DNA of 64,000 bases from Lentzea sp. NEAU-D7 (GCF_026242055.1 NZ_JAPJDL010000004.1:186001-250000); one strand, 5' to 3'; shown: positions 1 through 8,328, counted from the stretch's first letter. The notes: a model not told the origin generated them from the letters alone. Numbers and translations are program-made.

Positions 1-48
1 CGTATCTCGCACGCATCTGTCGCAAGTGGACTGATTATCGCTGCTCGC

Positions 49-246
49 TCAGTGATCGTCGTCTCGCTGGTAGATCAGCCGCTTGCGGTCGCGATAGCGC
101 AACGCGTATCCCGCGACCAGCAGGCCGATCGCCAAGACGACCAGAACCGCGCTGAGGGGACTTTCGTCGGTAGCTGTGGTCACCAGTATGGAGATCACGG
201 CCAGCAGGACCAGGCTGGGCGCGATCCAGCGGAGTTTCTTCTCCAT
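49..246 (-). CDS. small two-helix membrane protein
   Basis: The 65-residue product starts MEKKLRW and has two hydrophobic stretches, about residues 8-23 and 29-47. A basic and acidic tail (YRDRKRLIYQRDDDH) should lie in the cytoplasm. No conserved catalytic motif is visible and I do not recognise a named family. The ATG at 246 has only a weak purine-rich upstream stretch. The gene is isolated, with a 500-bp non-coding gap upstream. Similar tiny two-helix proteins recur in this window (6497, 40486, 41208). Coding status rests on the clean hydrophobic pattern and composition, so confidence is moderate. Confidence 0.55.
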   Translation of the reverse strand: MEKKLRWIAPSLVLLAVISILVTTATDESPLSAVLVVLAIGLLVAGYALRYRDRKRLIYQRDDDH

Positions 247-750
247 GGCGCTCGCTCTTCGCTAGTTCGGCTGTCTCCCTCTTCCATCCTCGCTGGTGCG
301 GTGGATCGAACACATGGCCTGACCGCGCAAGTACGGTGACCCTTTCTTGCCGGATCTCGGCAATCTCGCGGCTGATCACGCACCATGGGCGCGAGCGTCC
401 CAAGTCGGCTTGACGCCGATCGATTTTCCAGGAAGAAGTGCGTTCGTCGTCAAGCTCACGGTGCGCGGTAGTTGCTCATCGAAAGGACCTCGAAGGTTGC
501 GCGGTGCAGGCCTCCTGGAGACTGACGACAGTGATCGGCCGGGGCGGGAGTCCGAGTCCTGCCTCACCGAGAGAGAAGGCAGGCGGATCTGGGGCGACGA
601 TCCGGCGGTCGCTGCGCTGCGAGAAGACGATCTCTTGCTCGTTCTGTGCGGCATGCCGGGCTGAATCGGGTCGTGCGGCGGTAAGCTCTCCCCAGGTGTG
701 CCGGGAAGCCTGGTCGGCGTTGTTCGACGACGCCTTCTCGAGGAGTGTTC
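247..750. other. non-coding gap with leader RNA element at its end
   Basis: No reading frame here has a good start or family resemblance. The overlapping frames on both strands are Arg/Ser-rich shadows. The only structured signal I see is the conserved leader element at 691-734. Confidence 0.5.
691..734 (+). promoter_or_regulatory. recurrent leader RNA element, copy 1
   Basis: The 24-nt core at 695-718 contains GCCGGGAAGCCTGGTCGGC and is nearly identical to four other leaders in this window. Within it CCGG can pair with CTGG around a GAAGC loop. A 7-bp stem with a TTCGA loop follows at 716-734 (GGCGTTG with CGACGCC, one G-U pair). The Shine-Dalgarno AGGAG at 741-745 comes just after the hairpin. 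The downstream gene is now only a methyltransferase remnant followed by an ABC exporter. Confidence 0.6.
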
Positions 751-1137
751 ATGGACACCACCGTCGCCGGTACGGTGATCGCCCCGATGATCATCACCGT
801 TGCGGCTCAGTACGAGGAGCACCAGCTGGTCCGAGATGACCTCGCGGAGCGCATCTCGCCAGCGACCGGGCGAACGGCGGTTGCCTTGTGCCGCAAACGG
901 TACCTCGACGACCTGATCGGCATCTCAGATGCTGATGTGGTCGTGGTTCTCGGTGCTGGATTCGACACGAGGAGCGCCAGGTCTTCTCAACACGCGATTG
1001 GTTCCGATCCACTTCGAGAAACAGGTTCTCGCAAAGGTTCCCGCCGGGAAGTGGCGGGGTTCGTCAAGCTGTCAGCCTGCCTCTTGTCGACGTCGGAGAT
1101 CGAGCGGATCGTGCATTGCGTCAAGGTGTCGGCATGA
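751..1137 (+). pseudogene. remnant of LCMT-type SAM-dependent methyltransferase
   Basis: The first 85 or so residues resemble the PPM1/LCMT-like class I methyltransferases: a CRKRYLDDL helix followed by the SAM-binding motif VVLGAGFDTR. Family members run to about 270 residues. Here the frame leaves homology right after motif I, and the next recognisable piece (LVPIHFEKQ, about 1000-1030) is in another frame, so part of the middle is deleted and the frame is broken. The rest of the C-terminal half is absent. The ATG at 751 has AGGAG five bases upstream; a GTG at 745 is the alternative. The stop overlaps the ABC ATPase start (ATGA), so the surviving translation may still couple to the exporter. 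Confidence 0.7.
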
Positions 1138-2045
1138 CGTCCCCGGTGATCGATACACGCGGTCTCACCAAGCGTTATGGCGATGTCGTTGCGGTGGAGG
1201 ACTTGTCGCTGACGGTCGCGGCAGGGGAGACCTACGCGTTGCTCGGCCTCAACGGTGCGGGCAAGATGACGACGATCCGCATGCTGCTGGGCATGGTGCG
1301 CCCTACCAGCGGATCCGTTCACGTGCTGGGAACCGCTCTCGGGCCGGGCGCACACGGGCTGTGGTCACGGGTGGGCTACCTGGTGGAAACACCTGCGGCG
1401 TATCCGGAACTCACCGTCCGGGAGAACCTGGCGGTGGCGGCTCGCTTAAGAGGCGTACTCCCGCGCAGCCGCGTGAGCGAGATGATCGAGCGGCTGAAAC
1501 TGACTGCTTACGCGGACAAGCGCGCGCGAACGCTGTCGCTGGGCAATGCGCAACGACTGGGGCTGGCCAAGGCGCTGCTGCACGAACCCGACCTGCTGAT
1601 CCTCGACGAGCCCGCCAACGGCCTGGACCCGGCGGGCGTCGCGGAGATCCGCGATCTGCTGCGCGAGTTGAGCCGGGATCAGGGTGTGACCGTGGTGCTG
1701 TCCAGCCACATCCTCACCGAGGTAGCGCGACTTGCGACTCGCATCGGTGTGATCCACCGCGGCCGGCTCGTCCGCGAGCTGGAAGCGGCAGATCTCAACG
1801 CATTCCTGAACCAACGCCTGTGCGTGTCAGCTCGTGACCCGGAATCGGCCGAGCGGGCGTTGACCACCGCGGGCTTCGCACCGGTCAGGTTGGACACCGG
1901 TGCTCTCGTTCTGACCGACGCCCGGTCTGTGCGGGAACCCGACGCCGTGGCCACCGTCCTCGTGGCCGCGGGCTGCCCGCCGACCCGGCTCGTCGTCGAG
2001 CAGGACGACCTGGAGACCTTCTTCCTGCGTGAGGTGGAGTCGTGA
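1134..2045 (+). CDS. ABC-2 exporter ATP-binding protein, altered Walker A
   Basis: This 303-residue protein is a typical nucleotide-binding subunit of a two-gene ABC-2 exporter. Visible motifs are an A-loop region GLTKRYG, Walker A GLNGAGKM at residues 38-45, a signature region LSLGNAQRLG, Walker B LLILDEP, a D-loop near GLDP and an H-switch VLSSH. The residue after the Walker A lysine, which is Ser or Thr in nearly all P-loop ATPases and coordinates Mg2+, is Met45 here, followed by two threonines. ATP binding or turnover may therefore be changed. Start ATG 1134 overlaps the preceding stop; a TTG at 1116 is less likely. It overlaps its permease by four bases, so the two are cotranslated. The transported substrate is unknown. 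Confidence 0.9.
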   Translation: MTSPVIDTRGLTKRYGDVVAVEDLSLTVAAGETYALLGLNGAGKMTTIRMLLGMVRPTSGSVHVLGTALGPGAHGLWSRVGYLVETPAAYPELTVRENLAVAARLRGVLPRSRVSEMIERLKLTAYADKRARTLSLGNAQRLGLAKALLHEPDLLILDEPANGLDPAGVAEIRDLLRELSRDQGVTVVLSSHILTEVARLATRIGVIHRGRLVRELEAADLNAFLNQRLCVSARDPESAERALTTAGFAPVRLDTGALVLTDARSVREPDAVATVLVAAGCPPTRLVVEQDDLETFFLREVES

Positions 2046-2812
2046 TCGACGCGTTGGCGACCGAAGCGCTCAAGACGCGACGATCTCGCGTGCCGTTGGT
2101 GACCGCTGTGGTGTTCACCGTCGCTGTTCTGGTTGGCGGGCTGTTCATGTTCATCCTCCAAGACCAGGAGCGTGCTCGGTCACTCGGTTTGATCGGCACC
2201 AAGGCCGCGCTCGTCGGCGGTCAGGCGGACTGGCCGACGTACTTCTCCTTCCTCGCACAGATCACCGCTGTGGGCGGGATCGTGGTGTTCGGTCTCGTCT
2301 CGGTGTGGCTGTTCGGGCGGGAGTTCAGCCAGAACACCGTCAAGGACCTTTTGGCGTTGCCGACCTCCCGGACCTCGATCGTCGCGGCGAAGTTCGTCGT
2401 GGCTCTGGTGTGGTGCCTGGCGCTGACGTTCCAGCTGCTTGTCCTCGGCCTGCTGATCGGTGTGGCGCTCGGCCTGCCGGGTCTGTCCGCGGAAGTGCTT
2501 GCTCGCGGCGCGGCGGTGATCGTCGCGACCGCGGTGATGACGATGCTGCTCACCACGCCGATTGCGTTCGCGTCCAGCGTCGGCAGGGGCTACCTGCCGG
2601 GATTTGGAGTGATCATCGCTTCTGTCTTCTGCGCGCAGATCGTCGCCGCGCTCGGCTACGGCCGGTACTTCCCATGGTCGGTCCCGGCGTTGTTCAGCGG
2701 TCTGGCGGGTCCGGATCAGGTGCCGACCGGCGTGCTCGGCGTGGTGCTGGTCGGAGCGACGGGGGCGGTGGCGACCGCGTTGTGGTGGCGCAACGCCGAT
2801 CAGGACCGCTGA
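2042..2812 (+). CDS. ABC-2 type permease subunit
   Basis: This 256-residue integral membrane protein has about six helices. A short cytoplasmic amphipathic start (ATEALKTRRSRVPLVT) is typical of ABC-2 permeases. The motif FGREFSQNTVKDLLALP after the second helix is the usual coupling region that contacts the ATPase. The GTG at 2042 overlaps the ATPase stop in a GTGA arrangement. The two subunits should form a dimer-of-dimers exporter for a drug, lipid or peptide; nothing nearby identifies the cargo. The final 13 bases overlap convergently with the DUF6653-type gene. Confidence 0.88.
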   Translation: MIDALATEALKTRRSRVPLVTAVVFTVAVLVGGLFMFILQDQERARSLGLIGTKAALVGGQADWPTYFSFLAQITAVGGIVVFGLVSVWLFGREFSQNTVKDLLALPTSRTSIVAAKFVVALVWCLALTFQLLVLGLLIGVALGLPGLSAEVLARGAAVIVATAVMTMLLTTPIAFASSVGRGYLPGFGVIIASVFCAQIVAALGYGRYFPWSVPALFSGLAGPDQVPTGVLGVVLVGATGAVATALWWRNADQDR

Positions 2813-3282
2813 CCCTGGTGGCGCTCCCACAGCCAGCCGAAGCGGTCGATGCGCCACAACTGTGCCATCACGACCACGGTGGTGCCGAAGACCGTCGGCC
2901 ACACCTCCAGGGCGATCAGACCCCAGAGGATCAAGCCGAATCCGATGACGCCGACGGCGACCAGCAAGCGCAGCACCGCACGGTGGTCGGGCGGTACGAG
3001 GTCGTGGTTCTCGAGCCAGGCGCGCTCGCCGTAGATGCCCCGCGCAGCCCAGCTGCGCGGTTCGCGCACAGGCGGGAACGCTCGCGGATTGACGAACAGC
3101 CAGACGACCACAGCACCGATGGGCAGAAGACTCCACCAGCCGATCCACGTGCGGCTCCAGACAGCCAGCAGCATCAACGGAATCGCGGCGAATCGCGTCC
3201 AGACGCTCCACGGGTTGGCGTGCCGTTGCCATGCTTCGTCTGTCATGCCGAAGGCCTTCGCGACGCGGTCAGCCACGTCCAT
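2800..3282 (-). CDS. DUF6653-type membrane protein
   Basis: The product has 160 residues if translation starts at ATG 3282, which has GGAGGAG seven bases upstream; a longer frame to 3321 is less likely. It opens with a soluble helix and the conserved-looking stretch HANPWSVWTR, followed by two helices, a loop carrying NPRAFPPV and ERAWLENHD, and two more helices near residues 100-140. This resembles the DUF6653 family as I remember it. The function is unknown. It follows the broken glycosyltransferase on the same strand with a 14-base overlap, so it is probably in the TetR-glycosyltransferase operon. Confidence 0.75.
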   Translation of the reverse strand: MDVADRVAKAFGMTDEAWQRHANPWSVWTRFAAIPLMLLAVWSRTWIGWWSLLPIGAVVVWLFVNPRAFPPVREPRSWAARGIYGERAWLENHDLVPPDHRAVLRLLVAVGVIGFGLILWGLIALEVWPTVFGTTVVVMAQLWRIDRFGWLWERHQGQRS

Positions 3283-4520
3283 TGTGGATCTCCTCCAGGT
3301 CGCGGACGGCTGTGCCGACACCGTCTTCCCCGCGGATCTGCTCGCTGAGGTCGATGGCGCGTTGCTGGAGCGCGGGATCGCTCACGGCTCGAGTGATCGC
3401 GTCGCTGAGCGAGGTGACGGTGATGTTCCGGTGGGGAAGTGGCGGAGGGGCAACGCCGACAGCGTGCATCCGCTGCGCCCAGTGGGGTTGATCGGCGACG
3501 AACGGGCAGATCACCTGGGGCAACGCCTGCCGCCAGAGCCGCGGCGGTGGTTCCTCCTCCGCCGTGGTGCACGACCGCTGCCACCTTGCCGAACAGCCAG
3601 TCGTGCGGCGCCTGGTCGATGACGAGGAGGTCGTCGGACGAGCGTGTGGCCAGCCCGCCCCAGCCGGTGGCCACGACCGCGCGCACCCCCGCATCTCTGA
3701 CCGCATCGGCGACGATGTCGCCGATGCGCTGGGCGTCTCGTCCCGCCATGCTGCCGAAACCGAGGTAGACAGGCGGCGGACCCGCCTCCAGGAACGCCCG
3801 CAGCGACATCTCCGGTGACCACGCCGCGTTCCGCGGCAGGAGCCAGAAACCCGTGGTCCGCACGGATTCGGGCCATGCGGGATCGACCGGTGTCACGGCT
3901 GAGCTGAACGCCTGCAACACCAGGGCGTGGTCTGGGCCGCGACCACGTGCCAGTCCGAGGTCGTCGGCGCGCCAGGTGTTGACGACACCGTTGTAGGCGC
4001 GCATGGTCGCCGACACCGTGAGATAGGTGGCCCGGTTGAGGAACCGGGGAACTCTCGGCAGCGGCACCATGGGACAGGGGAACTCCGAGGTCGGCACCCA
4101 ACCGGGCTGCAGCGTGGCCAGAACGGCAGGTACGCCGAGCAGTTCCGCCGCGTGCTGTGCGGGCACACTCGGCGAGTGCACCAGCAGATCTGCGCCGGAG
4201 GAGCATGCGACCGCACCGACGTCGCGCAGCACGTCCGCCATCAACGGCTTGATGCGCCGGATCGTCGAGATCGCTGTGAGCTTGCCGCGCACACCCCTGT
4301 ACCCGCCCTCGATCGCCTTGACCATGGTCGGGTCGCGAAGCAGCCTGTTCGGTCCCTCGTCGAGCGGCGCGAACTCCACGTCGTAAGAGACAGCGCTGTC
4401 AGCGAAGGACGCGGGAGCGGCGAGCACCGCATCGTGGCCTGCCCGTCGGAAAGCCACCGCGAGCGCCAGGAACGGTTGCACATCGCCACGCGTGCCGTGG
4501 GTGACCAGCAAAGCTTTCAC
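3269..4520 (-). pseudogene. MGT-type glycosyltransferase with frameshift
   Basis: This GT-B fold, family 1 glycosyltransferase resembles macrolide and sterol glycosyltransferases. The start MKALLVTHGTRGDVQP (GTG 4520) carries the HGTRGD acceptor-domain loop, and VYLGFGSMAG opens the nucleotide-sugar domain. The donor motif HHGGGGTTAAALAAG then loses frame: the expected PQVICPFVADQPHWA continues one frame over. One extra base near 3521 (GTTGCCCCAG where one base fewer keeps frame) splits the gene, and the second frame runs to a stop at 3269. Without recoding, the donor-sugar site is lost. RBS GAGAGGAA precedes the start and the gene overlaps the TetR stop (GTGA). A sequencing error is possible because everything else is intact. 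Confidence 0.8.
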
Positions 4521-5125
4521 CGACTGTTCCTCTCGTCGATCGCGGTGAACGCGGCGAGCCAGCGGTCGTCGGCGAACAGGCCGTTGGTCAGCATTTCCAG
4601 ACCGGCGCGAGCGCCACGTACCGCTGTCGCGGTCTCGGCCGGGTCGCCGCCCAGCAGCCGGCCGACGTGATCGCCGAGCACCAGCGGTGCCAGCAACCAC
4701 GAGACGTAGGTGACCGTTCGCGCTCGTGCGTCCGCTGAAGTGCGAACCCAGCCCTCAGCCTCACCGGTCTCGAGCCACGTTTCCGTGCGTTCGACGATCT
4801 CGGCGAACAGCGCACGGGCCGCCGGGGTGTCGTCGAGCAACGCTCTCGCCAGGTAACGCCGGACCGGTGTCGCCGCCTGCAGCACCTCTCCCAAAGCCTC
4901 GGAGGCCGCTTCACCGCCGCTGCGGATCGAGTCGAGGACGTAGTCGTCGCAAGCCTGCCGGAGTCCGTCCTTCGAGCCGAAGTGGTGCACCACCAGCGCG
5001 GGCGAGATCCCGGCATCCGCGGCCACCGCGCGGACCGACGTGCCCGCGATGCCGTCGGTGCCGAACCGGGCGAGTGCCGCGTCACGGATACGAGCCCGTG
5101 CCGTCAGATCGGAGACTGAACGCAT
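4517..5125 (-). CDS. TetR family transcriptional regulator
   Basis: The 202-residue product starts at ATG 5125. The N-terminal helix-turn-helix (residues 10-55) has the typical pattern RIRDAALARFGTDGIAGTSVRAVAADAGISPALVVHHFG (positions about 10-48, key residues A16, F19, G23, T27, V38 and H43). The C-terminal part is the ligand and dimer domain. It is cotranscribed with the glycosyltransferase (GTGA overlap) and divergent from the CPA1 antiporter. The simplest reading is a repressor of its own operon, perhaps also acting on the antiporter promoter in the shared 160-bp gap. The ligand is unknown. Confidence 0.88.
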   Translation of the reverse strand: MRSVSDLTARARIRDAALARFGTDGIAGTSVRAVAADAGISPALVVHHFGSKDGLRQACDDYVLDSIRSGGEAASEALGEVLQAATPVRRYLARALLDDTPAARALFAEIVERTETWLETGEAEGWVRTSADARARTVTYVSWLLAPLVLGDHVGRLLGGDPAETATAVRGARAGLEMLTNGLFADDRWLAAFTAIDERNSR

Positions 5126-5136
5126 GTTCTGATTAT

Positions 5137-5150
5137 TGAACGTCTGTTTA
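5137..5150. promoter_or_regulatory. possible TetR operator
   Basis: The sequence TGAACGTCTGTTTA is an imperfect inverted repeat (TGAAC against TAAAC on the other strand). It lies 12 bases upstream of the regulator start in the divergent gap. Position and spacing suit TetR autoregulation; the match itself is weak. Confidence 0.3.
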
Positions 5151-5208
5151 GTCCGCGTCCAGGCCAGTCGGTTTGCTTTGCTCGGAGCTTTACGGCATCT
5201 TGGCGCGC

Positions 5209-5259
5209 GGTGCGCCGGGAAGTCTGGTCGGCAACGCTCATCACGAACTCGTGGTGGGC
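5209..5259 (+). promoter_or_regulatory. recurrent leader RNA element, copy 2
   Basis: The core at 5209-5232 contains GCCGGGAAGTCTGGTCGGC. A 10-bp stem-loop follows at 5236-5259 (GCTCATCACG with CGTGGTGGGC, two G-U pairs, AACT loop). It sits 27 bases before the antiporter start. Upstream it shares TTACGGCATCTT with copy 5. Confidence 0.65.
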
Positions 5260-5285
5260 CTGGTCGACGTGGGCGGAGTTCTTTG

Positions 5286-6497
5286 ATGGCGCTGGTTCTG
5301 GCGTTCGGTGTAGTCCTGCTGATCAGCGTCTCGCTGTCCGGTCTCGCCGCCCGCACCATCCTGTCGACGGCGTTGATGTTCCTGGTGGCGGGAGCGTTGA
5401 TCGGCCAAGGTGGCCTCGGGCTGGTCGACATCCCGTCCAACAGCGGGTTCGTCACAGTTCTCGCTGATCTCGCGCTTTTCACCGTCCTGTTCACCGACGG
5501 TCAGCGGGCAGGCTTGCCCGACCTGAAGCAGGGGTGGCGGCTCTCGGGCAGGGCGCTGGGCCTGGCCATGCCGCTGACCATGGTCGGCATCGCCGTGCCG
5601 ACGCACTTCCTCACCGGACTGGACTGGACGACGTCGTTCCTGATCGGCGCGATCCTCTCGCCGACCGACCCCGTGTTCGCCTCCGCGATCGTGGGCCGCA
5701 CCGACGTACCCGCGCGGCTGCGGCGCCTGCTCAACGTCGAGTCCGGACTCAACGACGGTCTCGCGCTGCCGTTCGTGCTCATCTTCCTGGCCACGGCCGC
5801 CAACAAGGACACCGATTTCGCCACGATCGGCATCGAACTGGTCGCAGGGCTCGCTCTGGGCGTCGTGATCCCCGCCGTCGTCGTGCTGTCGTGGCGGCTG
5901 CGGATCTTCACCGCCGAACCGCGGCTGCAAGCACTGGGGCCCCTGGCCATCGCGGTCATGCTGTACGCGGCCTGCCACCTGACGCACGCCAACCCCTACC
6001 TCGCCGCGTTCGCAGCCGGGTCGACCATCGCCACCCTGGACCGTGTCGCGGCAGAGCACTTCGAGCACTTCGGTGACCTGCTGTCGGAGATCACGAAGTT
6101 CGCGGCGCTGCTCGTCTTCGGCGCGCTGATCACACCGGAACGCCTCTCGCACCTGACCGTGGGGGACTGGGCGGTCGCGGTCATCGCGATCCTGCTCGTG
6201 CGCCCGGCGGCGATGATGTTGTCGCTTCTGCGCACACCCCTGCCCGCACGCGAACGTTCCGCCGCAGCATGGTTCGGCCCGAAGGGCTTCGCGTCGGTGG
6301 TCTACGGGCTTCTCGTCCTGCAAGCCGGGATCCCGACCGGTGAGCACGTGTTCGACCTGGTGGCGATCACCATCGCCTTGTCGATCGTGCTGCACTCCTC
6401 GACGGACGTGCCCGTGGCCAAGGCCCTGAGTTTCGAGCCTCCGGACGGGCTCCCCACAGGCAGGCCAGACGACCGAAAGGAGCGCGAGCAGGCCTGA
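5286..6497 (+). CDS. CPA1 family Na+/H+ (or K+/H+) antiporter
   Basis: This 403-residue protein has about twelve membrane helices. Family landmarks are the helix-5 motif SPTDPVFASAIVGR and the helix-6 motif NVESGLNDGLALP, which carries the Asp used for cation and proton exchange. It exchanges monovalent cations for protons across the cell membrane for pH and salt control. ATG 5286 is chosen because GGAG lies six bases upstream and the membrane protein starts there (MALVLAFG); the frame runs further upstream with non-native sequence. It lies behind leader element copy 2 and overlaps the next small membrane gene (TGATG). A close paralogue lies at 16520-17737. Confidence 0.92.
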   Translation: MALVLAFGVVLLISVSLSGLAARTILSTALMFLVAGALIGQGGLGLVDIPSNSGFVTVLADLALFTVLFTDGQRAGLPDLKQGWRLSGRALGLAMPLTMVGIAVPTHFLTGLDWTTSFLIGAILSPTDPVFASAIVGRTDVPARLRRLLNVESGLNDGLALPFVLIFLATAANKDTDFATIGIELVAGLALGVVIPAVVVLSWRLRIFTAEPRLQALGPLAIAVMLYAACHLTHANPYLAAFAAGSTIATLDRVAAEHFEHFGDLLSEITKFAALLVFGALITPERLSHLTVGDWAVAVIAILLVRPAAMMLSLLRTPLPARERSAAAWFGPKGFASVVYGLLVLQAGIPTGEHVFDLVAITIALSIVLHSSTDVPVAKALSFEPPDGLPTGRPDDRKEREQA

Positions 6498-6745
6498 TGG
6501 GATCGCCGAACCTGACCCTCGTGTGGGCGGCGCTGGTGATGCTGTCCTTCTTCGCCATCCCGCGGCGTCACTGGTACGTGCAGTTGCCCGCTGTCCTCGG
6601 CTGGGCGTTGGTGTGGTTCGACGGCGAGTTCACAGGTCACTGGACGGACTCCCTAGGACTCGCCGTCGCCGGCTTCAGCTTGCTGTGGCTGTGGTTCGGC
6701 ACACCTTCCGACAACACTGAGCGACGGGGCCACCATGAGCCCTGA
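6497..6745 (+). CDS. small membrane protein cotranscribed with antiporter
   Basis: This 82-residue protein has three predicted helices (about residues 6-22, 28-42 and 50-67) and a hydrophilic tail. The start overlaps the antiporter stop by one base and the end overlaps the next gene by 11 bases, so all three are one translationally coupled unit. I do not recognise the family. A role alongside the antiporter, such as an accessory subunit, is inference from position only. Confidence 0.7.
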   Translation: MGSPNLTLVWAALVMLSFFAIPRRHWYVQLPAVLGWALVWFDGEFTGHWTDSLGLAVAGFSLLWLWFGTPSDNTERRGHHEP

Positions 6746-7553
6746 TGCGGAAGCGGTGTTGCGCGAACGGTGGTCGCGCAGCCAGCGGTACGTCACAGCG
6801 TTCTCCGTGTTCCTGCCGGCGTTGCAGTTCCTGCCCTGCACGGCGATCGTCCTGCTGGCAGGTGGTGGAATCATTTCGTCGGCGGCGATTGCGCTGGTGC
6901 CGATTGCTGTCGCAGCACTGGCACTGCGCCACTGGCTCCGCCGCCAGACACCTCTCGACCCGTCGTCATGGTTGCCCGCCGCGGCCATCGCAGTGGGAGC
7001 GCAGCAACTGTCCATCGCGATCCCCGGGTATGGCATTGCCACCGGCAGAACACATGACGAGCTGACCGGGCCGACCGTCTTGTTCTTCGGCAGCTGGAGT
7101 GTCGCGGCCGCGACCTGCGTGGCAGCTCATCGCGCGAGCCGAGCTCTTCTCAAGCCGCTCATCGCCGAGCTCGGATCAGCTGATGTGCGCTTGCCGCTCG
7201 ACGTGCGGGCCGCGGTCAGCGGCCCTGAACTCGTGTCGGCTCAGATCGTGGTCGATCATGACCGTGTCGAGTGGACCGTGCGCTTGTACGCGGGCCTTGG
7301 TCGGGGTTCGCGGTTGGACAACTCGGTTCCGTTCCGCGAACTCATCCGCGTGTTGCCGGTGACCTTGCCAGCTGTTCCCGTGCTGCGGCCGTGGACCGTT
7401 CTGCCCGGAGGCATCACGTTGTACGCCCAAGCAGGGCCGGCTGTCCTGTTGACCTCCATGAACGACGAGTGGCTCATCCCTGTGCACGACGCGGTGCTCG
7501 TCACCGAACTGCTGAACCGTCGCCAAGAACTGTGGGTACTGGGAACGAACTGA
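6735..7553 (+). CDS. membrane protein, paralogue of the 13297-14382 product
   Basis: The 272-residue product has four hydrophobic helices in the first 130 residues, then a soluble C-terminal domain of about 140 residues rich in beta pattern. It aligns along its length with the gene at 13297-14382: shared landmarks are PSSWLPA, AHRASRALL, IAELGS, the DHDRVEWT region and a final WLIPVHDAVLV matching WTVPAHEAAAM. That paralogue carries an extra YbaB-like domain which this one lacks. The function is unknown. It ends the antiporter operon and may be a membrane-anchored accessory of cation stress, which is inference from both copies being near antiporters and leader elements. Confidence 0.75.
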   Translation: MSPDAEAVLRERWSRSQRYVTAFSVFLPALQFLPCTAIVLLAGGGIISSAAIALVPIAVAALALRHWLRRQTPLDPSSWLPAAAIAVGAQQLSIAIPGYGIATGRTHDELTGPTVLFFGSWSVAAATCVAAHRASRALLKPLIAELGSADVRLPLDVRAAVSGPELVSAQIVVDHDRVEWTVRLYAGLGRGSRLDNSVPFRELIRVLPVTLPAVPVLRPWTVLPGGITLYAQAGPAVLLTSMNDEWLIPVHDAVLVTELLNRRQELWVLGTN

Positions 7554-7576
7554 CTCACGCCCGGCCAGGCGGTGAG
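7554..7576 (+). terminator. possible hairpin terminator
   Basis: CTCACGCC can pair with GGCGGTGAG (one bulge, six-base loop) immediately after the stop of the antiporter operon and before the convergent TrkA-type gene. There is no T-tract, as is usual in high-GC actinobacteria. Confidence 0.35.
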
Positions 7577-7631
7577 CTGAGTCGGCAGTGGACGTGGCCG
7601 ATGTTGGGCGTCGAGGACGGCTGAAGAGCGC

Positions 7632-8210
7632 TCAGGGCTGTTCGGCGCAGACTTCGAGGAGCAGGTCTCCCTCGCGCAGCACGTGCGGCTCGGCTTGATC
7701 ACGCCAGTGGCGTGTGTTCTCCCGCGTGGCGGCGAGTACTTCAGGGGCGCACTCAGTCAGGCGCAGGCCGATCTCGTTGCGCAGGACGGCTCGCTCGACG
7801 AACACCAGGTCCTCGAGCTCGCACGTGCAGTCGTCTGGCGGCGACGCGTCCTCGACGACGCGGTCAGCGCCGAGGTACAACCCCACTTCCCGCCAATGCG
7901 GCTCGTGGAAGGCGACCATCACGATCGCCTGGTCGTTGAGCCAGCGAACCGCGCACAGGATGCGCAAGGCGACAGCGTCGTCCGCTACCGTAACGATCAC
8001 CCGTGTCGCGCGCGGGACGTCGGCTTCGCGCAACGCGGTGACATCGGTGCCGTTGCCGAGCACAGACCGGGCCCCACGCTGCGATACGAGGTTGGCGCGA
8101 GCAAGATCGGTGTCGATCACGGCCAGGGACCCGAGCTGGGGCCCGAACATCGCTCCGAGCACCCGCTGCCCACGCTCGCCGTAGCCGATCAAGACGGTGT
8201 GTGAATCCAA
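7632..8210 (-). CDS. TrkA-N domain protein
   Basis: The 192-residue product is a Rossmann-fold regulator of K+ transport. The NAD-binding motif GYGERG sits near residue 9, an acidic residue ends strand 2 (VIDTD), and GARSVLGNGTDV is the usual substrate-independent turn of RCK/TrkA-N proteins. The C-terminal 60 residues end in a short TrkA-C-like segment (LREGDLLLEVC). No pore is attached or adjacent, so it should be a soluble gating or sensing subunit of a distant channel or antiporter. The start is probably TTG 8210 with AGGAG five bases upstream; longer frames would translate the leader RNA. Leader element copy 3 precedes it. Confidence 0.82.
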   Translation of the reverse strand: MDSHTVLIGYGERGQRVLGAMFGPQLGSLAVIDTDLARANLVSQRGARSVLGNGTDVTALREADVPRATRVIVTVADDAVALRILCAVRWLNDQAIVMVAFHEPHWREVGLYLGADRVVEDASPPDDCTCELEDLVFVERAVLRNEIGLRLTECAPEVLAATRENTRHWRDQAEPHVLREGDLLLEVCAEQP

Positions 8211-8230
8211 AGCAACTCCTGGATGGCGGA

Positions 8231-8268
8231 GCGGCAGATCAGCCGCCGACCAGACTTCCCGGCACACC
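8231..8268 (-). promoter_or_regulatory. recurrent leader RNA element, copy 3
   Basis: The core at 8245-8268 on the minus strand contains GCCGGGAAGTCTGGTCGGC. It is followed by the hairpin GCGGC-TGATCT-GCCGC at 8231-8246. The element ends about 21 bases before the TrkA-type start, with the Shine-Dalgarno in between. Confidence 0.65.
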
Positions 8269-8328
8269 TGGGAAGGAAGGATAACCGATGACCGACCAAC
8301 TGAGCGCCGTCCAGATCCTGGTGCGTTG

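Noticed and set aside
376-839. Open frames on both strands in the 247-750 gap
   Set aside because: They are Ser/Arg-rich, overlap the conserved leader element and lack ribosome sites.
1038-1056. GCCGGGAAGTGGCGG resembling the leader core
   Set aside because: It matches only the first nine bases, lies inside a gene remnant and lacks the CTGGTCGGC half.
2029-3348. A 439-codon plus-strand frame covering the permease and DUF6653 genes
   Set aside because: It is out of frame with the permease and Arg/Gly-rich; both overlapped genes have coherent membrane patterns and ribosome sites.
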